Under the pieces are notes generated by a model, which was not told where the DNA came from, did no database searches, and saw nothing but the letters and a program-made list of their open reading frames with translations. 64,000 nt of DNA from Helianthus annuus (taxonomy: Eukaryota > Streptophyta > Magnoliopsida > Asterales > Asteraceae). How positions within the stretch are numbered: the first letter of the stretch is position 1; each line of letters begins with the position of its first letter. The translations under genes were made by a program, and so were the position numbers. Shown in pieces: positions 37,612 through 50,390 of this stretch. The stretch lies in assembly GCF_002127325.2 (NCBI RefSeq), contig NC_035436.2, positions 86,902,037 to 86,966,036 of the forward strand. The letters run 5' to 3'.

Positions 37612-38823
37612 ATGCCTCCTCGACGTGATGCTCAAACTTTTACTGCTGAGGAAATCGCAGCCCTTGTCTCTCAACAAATGGCTGCTGTACTTCCAGGCAT
37701 TGTGACCCAAATCCACGAGTTATACAACAATAACAATAATAACAACAATAATGCACCGTGTAATTTCAAGAATTTCAATTCTGCTAAGCCGCTTAAGTTT
37801 TCTGGGTCACAAGGAGCAACCGCGCTCCTGCAATGGTTTGAGAGTATCGAAAGCACATTCAGACATGTGCAATGTCCGAATGCACGCAAAGTTGAGTTTG
37901 CTTTAAGTGTGTTCGAGAAGCGAGCTCTTACATGGTGGAACGGAGTGATGCGTGATAGGGGTGCCGAAGTGGCACTAGCACAAACTTGGGAAGAGCTCCG
38001 AGCTCTCATGATGAGAGAGTTCTGTCCCCATCACGAGATTCGAGTGTTGGAACGAGAATTTGACGATTTGAAACAAGTCGGGGGAGAACACCGTGCTTAT
38101 ACGGATCGATTTGAGGAGCTTAGTTTGTTGTGTCCCACGATGGTTACCCCGTTGGATAAGGCAATCGAGAGGTATATCGATGGTTTACCCGACTCCATTC
38201 AGGACATCCTGACTGGCGTTAATCCTACTACCGTTCGTCAAGCGATCGAGTTGTCTGCTAATCTGACTGAGTCTCAAGTCAGGAAGGGTAAACTCACCCG
38301 CAAGGGTGACAAAAAGGAGTCAACTGATTCTGATAAGGAAAAGGGTAAGGGTAAGCAGCAGGGTGAGTCTTCGAAGAAGTCAAAGAAGCGCAAGGCTTCC
38401 CAAAACTTTGTTGTCACCAATCAAACTGCTCAAAACCCTCAGAACCCACCGACTCAACCTCCTGCGAAGAAAGCATATGCTGGTACCGCACCTCACTGCA
38501 CTCGATGTAATGGTCACCATGTTGCCCAACAGGCCTGTAAACAATGTGCTACGTGTGGTAGGCTTGGGCATTTGGCCAATACTTGTCGTTTTGGTCAAAA
38601 TCAGGCTGCCCAGGTTCCAGCACAAGCTCGAGGGAATGCTGCGAGATTCCCACCTGGTTCGTGTTTCAATTGCAGAGAAATGGGTCATTTCCACAACAAT
38701 TGCCCGAGATTGGTAAATGCGAATGTTAACCCAAATCCGAACGCGAACGTGAATGTGAACCCCGCTCGTGGACGAGTGTTTAACATCAACGAGGTGATCG
38801 ATGATGCAGCTATAAACAATTAG
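37612..38823 (+). CDS. gag: Gag polyprotein of TE4 (capsid plus nucleocapsid), intact 403 aa
   Basis: Particle-forming and RNA-packaging protein of the retrotransposon, close to the TE2 Gag. An Asn run (encoded by AAC/AAT, about residues 41-49) sits near the N-terminus. The capsid domain spans about residues 50-225, with LLQWFESIEST, LTWWNGVMRDRG, EFCPHHE and YIDGLPD. A Lys/Ser-rich basic linker follows, then a His/Cys segment and two complete CCHC knuckles (CATCGRLGHLANTC and CFNCREMGHFHNNC). The frame ends AAINN-stop, equivalent to the TE2 stop. Both knuckles are intact, unlike TE2, so this copy could supply functional Gag. It has its own stop and is followed by a separate pol remnant rather than being fused to pol. 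Confidence 0.93.
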   Translation: MPPRRDAQTFTAEEIAALVSQQMAAVLPGIVTQIHELYNNNNNNNNNAPCNFKNFNSAKPLKFSGSQGATALLQWFESIESTFRHVQCPNARKVEFALSVFEKRALTWWNGVMRDRGAEVALAQTWEELRALMMREFCPHHEIRVLEREFDDLKQVGGEHRAYTDRFEELSLLCPTMVTPLDKAIERYIDGLPDSIQDILTGVNPTTVRQAIELSANLTESQVRKGKLTRKGDKKESTDSDKEKGKGKQQGESSKKSKKRKASQNFVVTNQTAQNPQNPPTQPPAKKAYAGTAPHCTRCNGHHVAQQACKQCATCGRLGHLANTCRFGQNQAAQVPAQARGNAARFPPGSCFNCREMGHFHNNCPRLVNANVNPNPNANVNVNPARGRVFNINEVIDDAAINN

Positions 38824-38881
38824 TATTTTGTATTTCTTTTGGTTGTTATCTTTTAACATTTAAAGATAATGCGGTTGTTAT

Positions 38882-38892
38882 ATAAATAAAAA
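38882..38892 (+). promoter_or_regulatory. poly(A)-signal-like motif after TE4 gag
   Basis: ATAAATAAAAA 59 nt after the gag stop. The region between (TTTGTATTTCTTTTGG...) aligns with the same region of TE2. Confidence 0.45.
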
Positions 38893-39001
38893 TTGTGATT
38901 TTATTTTAAACTACTGCAATTGTATGAATGTTTGATGCAACTTTGTAATGTCAACACAAAGACAAACTGCTCGTGTGGTTTTGTCATTTCCATGATCACT
39001 T

Positions 39002-40590
39002 GTGATCTTTCCTAAAAACCTTAAACGATCTTTTCGAATGTGTATCGATTACCGTGAGCTTGATAAGCTTACCATCAAGAATCGATATCCCCTACCCCGA
39101 ATCGATGATCTCTTTGATCAGCTGCAAGGTGCTACTTGTTTTTCCAAGATCGATCTGCATTCTGGGTATCATCAGCTTCGTGTATTTAAAGAAGATGTTC
39201 CCAAAACTGCTCTCAGCACGAGATGTGGACACTATGAGTTCACTGTCATGCCTTTTGGTCTGACAAATGTTCCAGCCATCTTTATGGACTTAATGAATAG
39301 GGTCTGTAAACCTTATTTAGACAAGTTCATCATTGTGTTCATCAACGATATTCTTGATTATTCAAAGTCTCGAGTCGAACACGAGCAACACATTCGTTTG
39401 ACTCTCGAACTCCTAAAGAAGGAACAACTTTTTGCTAAATTCTCCAAATGTGAATTCTGGCTTAAAGAAGTTCAGCTCTTGGGATATATAGTCAACGAGC
39501 AGGGTATTCACGTGGATCCATCCAAAATTATTGCAATTAAGGATTGGAATACACTACGACACCCACAGAAGTTCGTTCTTTTCTTGGTCTCGCTGGTTTT
39601 TATCGTCATTTCATTACGAACTTCTCTAAGTTTGCGATTCACGAGGATCTATCTGCTGATAAACTTGCAAAGATTTATATTGATGAGATTGTATCACGAC
39701 ATGGTGTTCCTTTGGATATCATTTCCGATCGTGATGCTCGATTTTTATCTCATTTTTGGAGAACCATGCAATCTGCTATGGGAACCCAACTAAATCTAAG
39801 CACTGATTATCATCCCCAAACAGATGGACAATCCGAGAGGACGATTCAAACTCTGGAGGATATGCTTAGAGCATGCGTGATCGACTTTGGTGGTAATTGG
39901 GATTCTCATTGATCGAGTTCTCTTACAACAATAGTTATCATGCTAGCATTAATATGGCACCATTCGAAGCTCTTTACGGTCGAAAATGTCGTTCACCTGT
40001 TTGTTGGAATGAGATCGGTGAGGTTCAGCTTACTGGACCTGAACTCATTCTGGAAACGACAGACAAAATCAAGAAAATTCGCGATAATCTTTTGACAGCT
40101 AGAAGCCGTCAAAAGAGTTATGCGGATTTACGACGCAAGCCCTTAGAATTTCAAGTCGGAGACCATGTCCTACTCAAGGTGTCACCTTGGAAAGGAGTTG
40201 TGAGATTTGGAAGGAAAGGAAAACTTGCACCGCGATACGATTGGACCATTTATGATTGTTGAAAGAGTTAGAAAGGTTGCCTAGCGACTAGAGCGACTTC
40301 CAGAGCTTGGAAATATTCATCCGACCTTTCACATGTCTAAATTGCGAAAGTATTTAGCTGACACTGATCTTCACATTCCTCTCGACGAGATCCAAATCGA
40401 TGAAACGATACACTTTGTCGAGAAACCTTTGGAGATAATGGACTGTACATTCAAACAGTTGATGAACAAACGGATTTAAATTAGTCGAAGTTCGTTGGGT
40501 ATCCAAACGTGGCCCAGAGTTTACTTGGGAACGTGAGGACCAAATGAAGGCGAAATATCCGCAATTGTTCTCACAAGTTTCCGCTAGTTA
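39002..40590 (+). pseudogene. pol remnant of TE4: partial reverse transcriptase joined to partial integrase
   Basis: Opens within reverse transcriptase ([20 protein letters not shown]), runs through HSGYHQLRV and the active-site block, which reads VFINDILDY: the first Asp of the catalytic pair is Asn. At about 39550 the frame shifts, giving [14 protein letters not shown]. At about 39640 the sequence jumps into the integrase core ([14 protein letters not shown], then QTDGQSERT), so connection domain, RNase H and the integrase zinc domain are deleted. A further frameshift near 39900 leads into [11 protein letters not shown] and [10 protein letters not shown], and another near 40240 into a decayed chromodomain-like tail. 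Protease and the RT start are absent before 39002. Not functional. Confidence 0.9.
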
Positions 40591-40626
40591 AAATTTCGGG
40601 ATGAAATTTCCTAAAGTAGGGGAGAC

Positions 40627-43600
40627 TTTGACAACTGTGCTCTTTAATTGATGAACAATGCGAAACAATGTTATTTATCAATAATACAATGTGCTTTGGT
40701 ATTATTTTATGTGTTTTATGTGTTTGGTGGTTTTACGATTCGATTCGATTCCGATTTCAAGCTTTAAATCGCTTTCTGGAAGGTTATACGCAAACTGGTG
40801 CGTAAACGCAATCAGTTAAACGCGACAAACACTCCGGGATAGTGAAATAGGCTTAACATACCTTAAATAACCTTCACAGAACTTAGAAATAAGTTTTGGA
40901 TGGTTTGGTGTGTCGAAAACAAGTTTATTCACTTACAAGGACTAATTTCGACAAACTGCGAAAGTCTGTCATTTCGTAAGGCAACGTACAGTCCAGAACT
41001 TGATCATAAGTTAAACATACCATATATAACCTAAACATAGCTTAGAAATAAGCTTTGAGGGGTTCGGTGTGAGAAAATATGCTTATTTGATCTTTTAGGG
41101 ACTAAAAGTGTCAAAAACGGCGTAAGTTTGCATTTTCGTGCATATCTTACGTTCTGACCACATCTGGACATCCAAAATTTTTGTACACACTAAAATATTT
41201 TTATTTTAGTGACCGGCATGCAAAAATTCCATTCGTCGTTCAATTTGGATCGTTTTTGCGTTCGTTACGACTTCCGTCGTAATTAACCGAACAACGCGAT
41301 CGTACGATCAAACGAACCAACATCCGACATATTTTTGAGCATGTTTCATGTTCCCCATACTTTAACTTCATTATGGAGCTTAAAAATGGGCTTGATGGGT
41401 GTTAGAAGTGCCAAAACACGTCGAAACAAGCTCAGGGGCCAAAACTGTCAATTTCTGAAAGTTGCTGATCTGCAGCATGGTCCTTACGGACCGTAAGGGA
41501 TCCTTTGCGGCCGTAAAGCAGGCCCAGTGACCAGAAACTTGAAATTGGCTGCTGTTTGATTCTTTAGGGGCTATTATGGTAACTTCTTTGTGTGATGGGC
41601 AAGTTTGTGTGATCACCAAGGCTCCCAATTAGCTCCTAACACTTGTAGGGTCAAGATTATTCCTTGTTGGCCACACAAACACTTGGAATGATCTTGTGTT
41701 CTTCCTACAACTATAAATAGCCAAGCCAACTTCCATTTCATTTGCTCATTCCTTCTTCTCTTCTTCTTCATCTGATTTGGAGAGCTCTCCATAGTGTTTG
41801 GAGCTTTCTAATCTTCTTGGGAACTTGGTTTTCTTGTAGAAAAGATAGCAAGGACCCATTGTAAGTATTCTTTCATTCTTTTTATTTTTTTTCTAGTTTG
41901 GAAGTCAAATTTAGTTTGACTTTCAGATTTGACCACGAGATGGTCAACGAGAAGTTCGTTTGAACTTCGCAACGTGAGCATAATCACGTTGGTTATAGTC
42001 CTTAGTGACTATACCAATTGATTACCACGTTGACTAGGTGTAGTGACGAGTCAAAGTTTCGGTCAAAATGCGTTTTAGCACGCATTTTGCAACGGGACTA
42101 CTATTAGGTATCAAAGCACTTTGTTTTGATACCAAATCTGTAGGTTAAACATGCTTTGACATGTTTAACTCGTCACTAATAGTTAGTGCTTGTTTAGAGT
42201 CGTAAGTCGAGCGGTCTAAACCACCGCTTAGACTTTCGAACTCGACCCGTTTGGTCGATCTTTAGGATCCGACCAAGCATGGTTAGTGACCATAGTTGCA
42301 TAGGGAATAACCTTCCGAGGTTATACCTTATGGTCACCGAGTTTAAGTAGTTGTATGATAGGTAGATTATATGCCTTAGGTAAATTACCAAAATGCCCTT
42401 TTCATGCATAATTGGACTTTAAGCATATGTAACCTAACGTTTGTCACCTAAATTGATTATGCAACCTATTTAAACATGTTTAGGCATATAATACTTGTCA
42501 TAGGACTAGTTAGACGTCTCGAACGCGCGTTTGCGCGCACGACGCGTTAAAGTAGTGTAAGTTACCTTAATGGGTCGCAATGGGTCGAAAGCACTTAGGT
42601 TAGGTTCCGATTTAGAATGTAGGCTTTGTTAAACCATATCACATGAGTTCCTACACTCATTTGGTTTACAAGACCTCATTCTTTCCGATTTTCCGATTTA
42701 GGCGTCTTTTGTTTGACTAGTGATCCGATTACTAGGTGCTGCTTGAGTTTCCTTGGTTTGATTGAGTTTATTGAGTTCTCTAGATTGAGGATACTTTGCA
42801 CTTCAATGTGAGTACATAGTTCCCCTATTTTACTGTTTTCAATTGTTTTGGGGTGATTCATATGTACAAAACGAATTTCAAGGTTTAAACGATAATTTCA
42901 AAAACAATGGTTTATGCTAAACTAATAACGATTTCAATAAGGTGAACAAGACTTGTTGGTTGTGATTACATAACGAATGACATTCATTAGCTTTGGTCGA
43001 GCCGACCAGTATTAGGTTATTGTACCATAGGATCTGACAAATCCCGTTATCAGACTACACCCATGGTTATGTGTGGGGGTTATGTAGGTAACGACCGAAC
43101 CTGATGATTGTTAACTTACCCTTTGGTGGTTTGTTAATACGAACTGAGAAACGAGTTGACGAGTCACGAAGGTTTGAATGTTATTAACGAGACGACCAAA
43201 AGTAGTTTCACTATTAAAACGAATACGATTTTGGGACGAGTTAAACAATTTGAAACGAGATACACGATTTGAAACGAGTTAAACGAATTAAACAATTGGT
43301 TTTGGGTAGTGATTAGATAATGGGACGGGTGTAGTATGATAGAATCATGGTAGATACGCCGCTAGTACATCTTATATATAAGTGCTTCTATCATATTACA
43401 TTGCGTGCCATTATTTAGTTCACCGGGGAAATGATTTTGAAACGAAGTCACACAACGAGGTTTTTGAAACAATATAAACCATACGAGTTTTATTAACGAG
43501 TTTTTACGAGATGTTTACAAGTTGTTATACTAAAACAAATATTTTTGAGTTAAGAGTCATGGCTACGAGATTTTATAAACTATAACCAATTTGATTTGAG

Positions 43601-44012
43601 TTGGGTAATTATGTTGCAATACACTTTTCAAAACGAGGTTTGTATTTTGACTCTTGTAGTCTAACGAAGTACTGCAACATATAAACGAGCCATGAATCCG
43701 ATACTCCCACAAAACCTATGTACTCGCCAGCAATTCTTTGCTGACTTTATTTTTACATATGTTTCAGGTGGTATTGCTTGTTGTTGATTGCTAGGAAGCA
43801 AGTTCACTTAGGATCTGGACAAGGCCTTAGTGACTTAAAACAGTTATAAACAATATGTAGTTTGTTTGTTTGGTTTAATGACAATGAACATTGCATAATA
43901 TTTCAATAAAACAAAACTTTTAACTACCATGGTTATGGAACAATAATTCTGTCGCCTCACTCCCCGGCGTTTCCGCCGCGGTTTGTTGTTTTAACGCGGT
44001 CGGGGTGTGACA
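40627..44012 (+). repeat. TE4 3' LTR (3386 bp)
   Basis: Pairs with 33556-36944, differing by scattered substitutions (first bases TTTGACA instead of TGTGACA). Dyad module at 41478-41520. Ends GGTCGGGGTGTGACA. Confidence 0.92.
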
Positions 44013-44182
44013 CGAAGATCCACCGTCAGCGGCGGAACCGCGGCGGCAGAAGTCCGTTCGGGTTAGACTCAGTCTCGGTTCGGGTTCAGTCAACGCAGGT
44101 CAAAGGAAGTCAACCCAGTCAACAGATGGGTTCGAGTCAACTGGTCAGCTCATTGTTCGGGTCAAGCGGCTTGGTCAGACGG

Positions 44183-44300
44183 TCCGGTTTGGGTGACTCG
44201 GTCAAACCGAGTCAACTCGGTCAAACCGAGTCAACTCGGTCAAACCTGGTCAACTCAGCGAGTCAACTCGGTCAACCCGGGTGACTCGGTCAACTCAGTT
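44183..44300. repeat. GTCAACTCGG minisatellite in the TE5 5' LTR
   Basis: Six or more units of ACTCGGTCAAACCGAGTCA type, about 19 bp. ACTCGGT...ACCGAGT makes each unit a small dyad. The 3' LTR copy at 60840-60925 has fewer units. Confidence 0.8.
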
Positions 44301-44696
44301 AGCGTTTCGACACGAGATTTGGTAAAAAAATTTTAATGACGTGAAATTATTATTTACGCTAATTATAAGTTTATATTAACTTCGTGAAACGAGCTCGAAC
44401 CGATTCAAATTAGTGTTTAGTTTACATTTTTGTCGTTCTTACAAAAATTATATATTGATAATTGAATAATTGTTGAATTTTAGTTGTCGGGGGCGTCAAA
44501 AACAGAGGAAACTCTGCCCGTTTTTCGAGAAAATCCGTAAAATAAAACGAGTTTTATTATAAAACAAAACGTGCTTTATTGAAAAAACGACAATTATTGA
44601 TCTAAAGCGACTTTTATAAAACAAATACAAATATAAAATTATTTTCGACGACACTTTACACCTTACGAAAACGACGAGTCGGAAATTATTTACAAC

Positions 44697-45120
44697 AAAC
44701 GAATATAGTTATTATATTCTTGGATACCAAACAACACAACGATTCTTTGTAAAATAAATATAGTTTATATATTAATTTCGAATATCAAACAACATAGTTT
44801 CGTTTCATAAATAAATATAGGTTATGTATTTATTTATTTCAAAATATCGTACAACACAAACTCGATTTATAAAACGAATATGGTTTATACATATATTTCA
44901 AATGTCAAACAACATGAATTCGTTTTTACAAAAATAAATATAGTTTGTATATTTATTTCAAGTATTAAACAATACGAATACTTTTATACAAATAAATATA
45001 GTTTTATATTTATTTTAAATTTCAAGCGACTCGAATTCGTTTTAGGAAAAATAAATATAGATCTTATATTTATTTCAAATATCGTATCATACGAATATTC
45101 CTTTTTACACAATGACTTCT
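44697..45120. repeat. 58-62 bp AT-rich tandem array in the TE5 5' LTR
   Basis: About seven diverged units, each with AAATAAATATAG...TATTTATTTC...AAACAA. A partner array lies at about 61340-61760 in the 3' LTR. An open frame crosses the units but has no protein-like character. Confidence 0.75.
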
Positions 45121-45144
45121 CAAGACGACTAGATTCTACCAAAA

Positions 45145-45148
<4 letters not shown>

Positions 45149-45191
<43 letters not shown>
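45149..45191. repeat. (TA)n microsatellite in the TE5 5' LTR
   Basis: About 20 TA units; the 3' LTR copy is at about 61800-61852 with a different length. Confidence 0.9.
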
Positions 45192-45195
<4 letters not shown>

Positions 45196-45721
45196 TCCCC
45201 CGAGGACTAAGTCTTTCCAAGACTTATTAGTTTTATCGACATTAAATGAAACTTAGCGAATATAACTTAGTCATTTTCGTTAAGTTAACAACTTACCGTT
45301 GAGTCGTTCGGTTAACGATTCGGTAGAGCTCGATGACACGTAGTTTAGTTACCGTGTTTATTTAGAAACTTATAAGACATTCCGTGTTAGGAATATTGTA
45401 GAATGCACGCTAGCAAGTCAAGTCTTGGAAACGACATAACGAAGTCGTAATTAGCTAGCTTCGCACAAGGTAATTCATGTGAGTTCATAACCCCACCTTT
45501 TTACGGTTTTACTTTTTTTAAATGTTTTCGGGGTAGAAAGACATACACGTTTTGCAGAAAACTCATATTTCTAAATCATATTACGAATGGATTTCGAGCA
45601 ACTCAAATGGTTTACGAATGGATTATACTAAATATACCGGTTTTTACAAAACAAATGCGTATTATCAAAATGTGAATGATTTTCATAACTAGGGAGGGAT
45701 CGTCTGGTGATAATATATAGA

Positions 45722-45842
45722 GACTGGGGATTCAGCCTTAGAGGCTGGGGAGATTCAGTCTTAGAGGCTGGGGAGGTTCAGCCTTAGAGGCTGGGGAGGT
45801 TCAGTCTTAGAGGCTGGGGAGGTTCAGTCTTAGAGAATGGGG
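45722..45842. repeat. 23-bp tandem array in the TE5 5' LTR
   Basis: Five units of TTCAGTCTTAGAGGCTGGGGAGG type. The 3' LTR carries about four units at 62385-62482, so copy number changed after insertion. Confidence 0.85.
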
Positions 45843-46668
45843 TAAAATACATGTTACAAAAGGATTACTTACAATACTATTGGTATGATTAGCCTAGGAA
45901 AGAACCATAGATCATGTGATAGGGTAGGCGGATACTTAAGGCCATTAATCCTCGTCGTAGGACCGAGGGACATGAGTGATAGATCTATTTGGGTGTAGCG
46001 AGCCCCATCCATGAGTCCGCAGAATGGGCCATGTGGTGACTATGTCTTCCAGCTGGAAGCCCGGTATAAAGTCTGCTAGGTTTGAGTCTTCCTACACCGT
46101 CACATATATCAGTGGCCTTGCAAACCATTGGTGATCTTTTCCTTGTTTGCTATCATACCGGGACATTCATACATACATACTTACACTAATTACAAAGGTT
46201 TTATACAAATTCAAAGCATAGGATTATGCGGGCATGGAATCAAAGTCATGGTGGGCATTGAAGGTTATACAAATTTTACAAATACAAGAGTTTACAAATA
46301 CATGGTCATACGAACATAATGCGTTACAAATATGAAGCTATACGAATACAAAGTTTCCATATAACTTGACAAGAAAATGATTTCTAAATTCGTTTTCCCA
46401 ATAATATCTCACAAACCGGTTATCCAAAAGATTTATTTCAAATCTTTTACAAACAAACTATGAACTCGCTCAACTTTATGTTGACTTTTTCGCATGTTTC
46501 TTTCTCAGGTTGCATTTCAAAGTTAAGGTACAGTTGGAATAGAAGAACCATGTGGAGTCGAGTACTTAGTGGGCGTTCACATTTTAAAAGTCTTAACTTA
46601 TTTGCTTCTGCTATGCAATGAAGATACCAGTCAAGTCACGCCAGCTCTGATAATTTCGGGGTGTGACA

Positions 46669-49020
46669 GATTGGTATCAGAGCTATAGGTTACAGCGAAT
46701 TAGTTTTATGTTGTGATACCTAGGCTCTAACCTCACTTTTCTCTGGGACTTAGACTATGAAGACGATGAATACATACAGAACACCTAGTACTCGAATATG
46801 GTCTCCAACCGTTGCCGAAAAATAAACAGTCAAAATTTTGTTTTCAAACATACGCTATTGTGGTGATTTATACACGGTGCATAAAACAATTACATACAGT
46901 ACACAAAACTCTGAGAGTTTAGGAAACATGCATTTAAGACCTTCGGAAACTTATGTCGAAGTTCATTAAAGGTCATCACGTAGGAACCGCGAATATTAAC
47001 TCGGGCACACACTATTACCCATATTGTCTATGATATTCTAACTTCCCGAGTAGGCAGCCTACGCATAAAAAAACGCTAGTGCACGAGAATACATGGAACT
47101 CAAATTTTACGTCAACGGATGTCGGGGTATATCACATTCTACACGGAACAAAACGCCAGTGCACAGGTATACGTGAAACTTAAGCTATACATCAACGGAG
47201 GTTGAAGTACGTCACATACGACTTACGAGGTGAAGTCACCAAAAAGACACCGTGGAGCATTTCAGCGATGATGATAATCCTGTCAGCATGAAAACTATCG
47301 ATCAGGAAGCGGCTGTTTGGCACGCGGTCCTGTAAACGACACGAAACACGCCAAGGAGAAGACATATGTCTCCGCATTCCCCCTAACTCATAACGACGAA
47401 TACGCTATGTTAGACATTCCATGGTAATGTCACCTAACAATTGGTCGTCACATGAAACCCCAGGTAAAGTCCTTAAATTTCCTTGTTGAAATTCCGACTT
47501 TTGCATCTAGTGAGTAGATTTTTACATCTCTACTCCTCTTAATGGTCATTGTATCACAATCGTTTCTATCATTTTAGTGAATACTCAATTGCGTCGTTTC
47601 TTGAAAATTCATATGTTACGCATGCATCGTTTGTTATGCATGTGGTTTCGTTTCGAATAAGCGTTTCATCAAAAGTTCAAATATTATTTCGCTAAATCTA
47701 ATTATCGATTTGTGATTCGAATGACCCGTATTATTGTAATTGTTGGCTCCTTTGTTATCAAGTCAACACATTTTCTTGAAAATTCTTTTCCTTTCAAGTT
47801 ACATACATGGTTTTCGTTACGACCATGCCGAAAGTTGTCTTGTTGATACATGCATTTATTGTCGGCTTGCGCCGAAATCAAATTCAATTGTTTGAACCTG
47901 TCCATTACACATATTCAATTCAAAGCATCGTATGATGTATTGGGAGCATCATATTCAAATCAATTTTTAAAGCACTTCATTTGTTTCGAGTCGTAGTAAA
48001 CTTGTTTGACATTCGACTCCATTAAATTGTTTGTTGATTTCGACACCTTGTGGTGGTACTTTCACTTATTTGAAGCTTGCGCTAAACTCGTTTACATATC
48101 TCATGCACAGATTTAATTATTTATTTATTGATTTAGATTAAATCCGCTTTGATTTATCACACTACAACAGTCTTAACACAACCGTGTGATAAGGCAAGGG
48201 TACACAAAATTCATTTCATATTCCGGTGTACCTCCTAACGGTCCTTTCAACATCGATCGAATGTTTTGCGATATTCATTGCTTCTTCATCTTCGATCAAA
48301 AACATTAATTCTTTGATGTTCAAATTTCAATTGAAAATCCTATGATGTTGTTAGAAACAAATTTTCATATTTACTTCATTGCGCTTTCAATTGACTTCAA
48401 ACACGGTGAATTTGTTTGATCACCGCTATTATTGAACTATTTAAATCACCACGACACCTTGTGGTGTCAGTATGAACTTGTAGATTGGGCTAATCATGAT
48501 TGAGCGTTTCCTACAAAACACAGTTGATACTTGTTCGATCACCCCTATTATTGAATTATTTCATTCATTGCGACACCTTGTGGCGTCGGTATAACTTGCA
48601 GCTTATGCTGATCACGATCGAGCGTTTCATGCAAACTAGTACATTTGAGATTGTTGATTCTAAGTTCATCCAGTGGATGTTATTGTTTCTAGAACTCATT
48701 TACTTATTGTGAACGTTCATATGGAATTCGATTGGTCGAAGTTCCAGTTCATTGTTGGATCCCTGTTAACTTAGTCACATTAGTGACAGTACCTATACGT
48801 CTTGTTTCCTTTGACATCAATTTTTGAAACACATTTCTTTTAAACCGTTGGGTTCTTATTGTTGAGGAATGTCATTAAATTCACATGATTCGAATAAGTC
48901 TTGTTTCGATTACGCGGTCATTCACTTTGTTATTATTCGGACTTACCTGCGAACAACAAAATTCTGAGGAGATAACATAGTTTAAATTTCGAGGACGAAA
49001 TTTCTGTAACAGGGGGAGAA
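46669..49020 (+). other. TE5 interior without genes
   Basis: Starts with the iMet primer-binding site (TTGGTATCAGAGC, 46671-46683) and ends with the polypurine tract CAGGGGGAGAA. An AAATTTCGAGGACGAAATTT motif precedes the tract. In between, a repeat of about 110-130 bp with the core CGACACCTTGTGG recurs at 48040, 48449 and 48571. No gag, pol or captured gene recognised. Confidence 0.8.
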
Positions 49021-50044
49021 TGTGACAACCGGTGATTTACGGCTCTTAATTACGTGATTAACAGGTGATTAACGCGATAATAAATAGTGTTTACAGCGCA
49101 AATTAACTTAATTAGGCCTTTGGAGTGCCTAGGAACGTCTATACGACTTTACAGTGCACGAACGGTGGTTTACAGAGAAACCTGCTGAATATTACACGAC
49201 AACGAACTGATACCGTACAGAATACTGACAACACCGACAAATACGGATTTTCTACGAGTATTTTATACCTATAAATTTAGTTTTTCGAATTTTTCATACT
49301 TTCAAAGCATCACAAATGCATGACAATCGAAAAACGCGATTTTTACGGTAATCAGCTAACGAACACGATAAACGACTACCAATACTATTTTACGTATTTT
49401 TATAACTAAAATTTTAAATTATGACCGTACGCAGCGTTCGGGTTGTGAAAACGGGTCTCGTAGGAATTACGGGCCACTCAAAATGCAAGACTTGGGTTCA
49501 TGGCCTTGGGCCCAAGCCCAAGCCCACTAGGTGAACCCTAGCTATTTAAACCCTCCCCTCCTCATTTTATCTCATTTCAAACAAAACACACATACACCCA
49601 CATCTGATCTCTCTCTCCAGAAGGTACTCCGACCACCGGACCGGCGAGGTTCCGGCCGGCGACAACGGCGGAGGTGGTGGCGGCGCCGCCGCCTGCGACG
49701 GTGGTACCGTTTTTCCGGAGACCGTTTCTCCCGATCCGACACCCTCTGTTTTCATCTCCGGTGAGACCCTCGACGTAACCGGCTCACGGCGGCGGTGGGT
49801 TCCAGCCGGCCATGCCTCCTCTTCTTCTTCGCGTGGCTGACAACACCCCCCTTTCTCTATGACGTTTGACCGGTGGAAACACCAACCGACCGCCGATTGG
49901 ATCATTTATCCGGCGGTCTTTGCTTTTGACCGGCGGGTTAATGATGTTGATGGTGATTTTAATGATGCTGTTTGATGATGGTGGTGACAGCCACCATTTC
50001 CGACAACAAAGGCCGCTCACGGCGGCGGCGACGTGGCTTAGCAG

Positions 50045-50103
<59 letters not shown>

Positions 50104-50390
50104 TAGAGAGATGAGAAGAGAAGAGAGAGTGACGACGAGGAGAGAGACGGCGGAGTGCCGTTTCTGGCGAAGATCCGCCGTCAACGGCGGAGCCGCGGCG
50201 GCAGTGGTGGTGTTGTTGTTCCGACAAGCGGTAAACCCTTTTCTTTTCACCATTTCTTTTATTTTTATTTCTGTAAATTTGGTGAAGATGATGGCCACTG
50301 TTGTTGATAATGATGATGATTTGGTTCAAGTTGTTTCAGTCACGGGCTCGGGTCACGGTTCGGGTTAGACTCAGTCTCGGTTCGGGTTCA
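49021..50390 (+). repeat. TE5 3' LTR, first segment
   Basis: TGTGACAACCGG to CGGGTTCA. TATTTAAA at 49543-49550 and (GA)n at about 50050-50100, longer than in the 5' LTR. Contains the empty TE4 site near 50166. GTTCA (50386-50390) is the left TSD of TE7. Confidence 0.85.

Larger units (their letters stand above)
33556..44012 (+). mobile_element. TE4: Tekay-type element with intact gag and broken pol, 10457 bp
   Basis: Inserted in the TE5 5' LTR, flanked by CGAAG (33551-33555 and 44013-44017). The uninterrupted sequence GGCGAAGATCC is present in the TE5 3' LTR near 50166, proving the insertion. LTRs 33556-36944 and 40627-44012, iMet PBS at 36951, gag 37612-38823, pol remnant 39002-40590, polypurine tract AAAGTAGGGGAGAC before 40627. 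The protease, RNase H and N-terminal integrase are missing, so it cannot move alone. Confidence 0.93.
44018..46668 (+). repeat. TE5 5' LTR, second segment
   Basis: Continues after TE4 with ATCCACCGTCAGCGG and ends TCGGGGTGTGACA at 46668. Ends with an acceptor-like CTTTCTCAGG (46500-46509), in the place where the TE4 and TE7 LTRs have theirs. Confidence 0.85.

Noticed and set aside
38380..38859. 159-aa minus-strand ORF
   Set aside because: Antisense shadow of the TE4 gag.
44880..45194. 104-aa ORF with repeated Ile/Tyr-rich blocks
   Set aside because: It runs through the 58-62 bp AT-rich array and a TA microsatellite; the other LTR copy is truncated. Not protein-like.
45722..45842. Evenly spaced 23-bp repeats that could suggest a CRISPR array
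   Set aside because: Units are contiguous with no unique spacers, lie in a plant LTR and recur in its partner LTR: a minisatellite.
49567..50368. Several overlapping ORFs of 80-180 aa on both strands
   Set aside because: Same LTR composition artefact as above; no conserved frame between the two LTRs.
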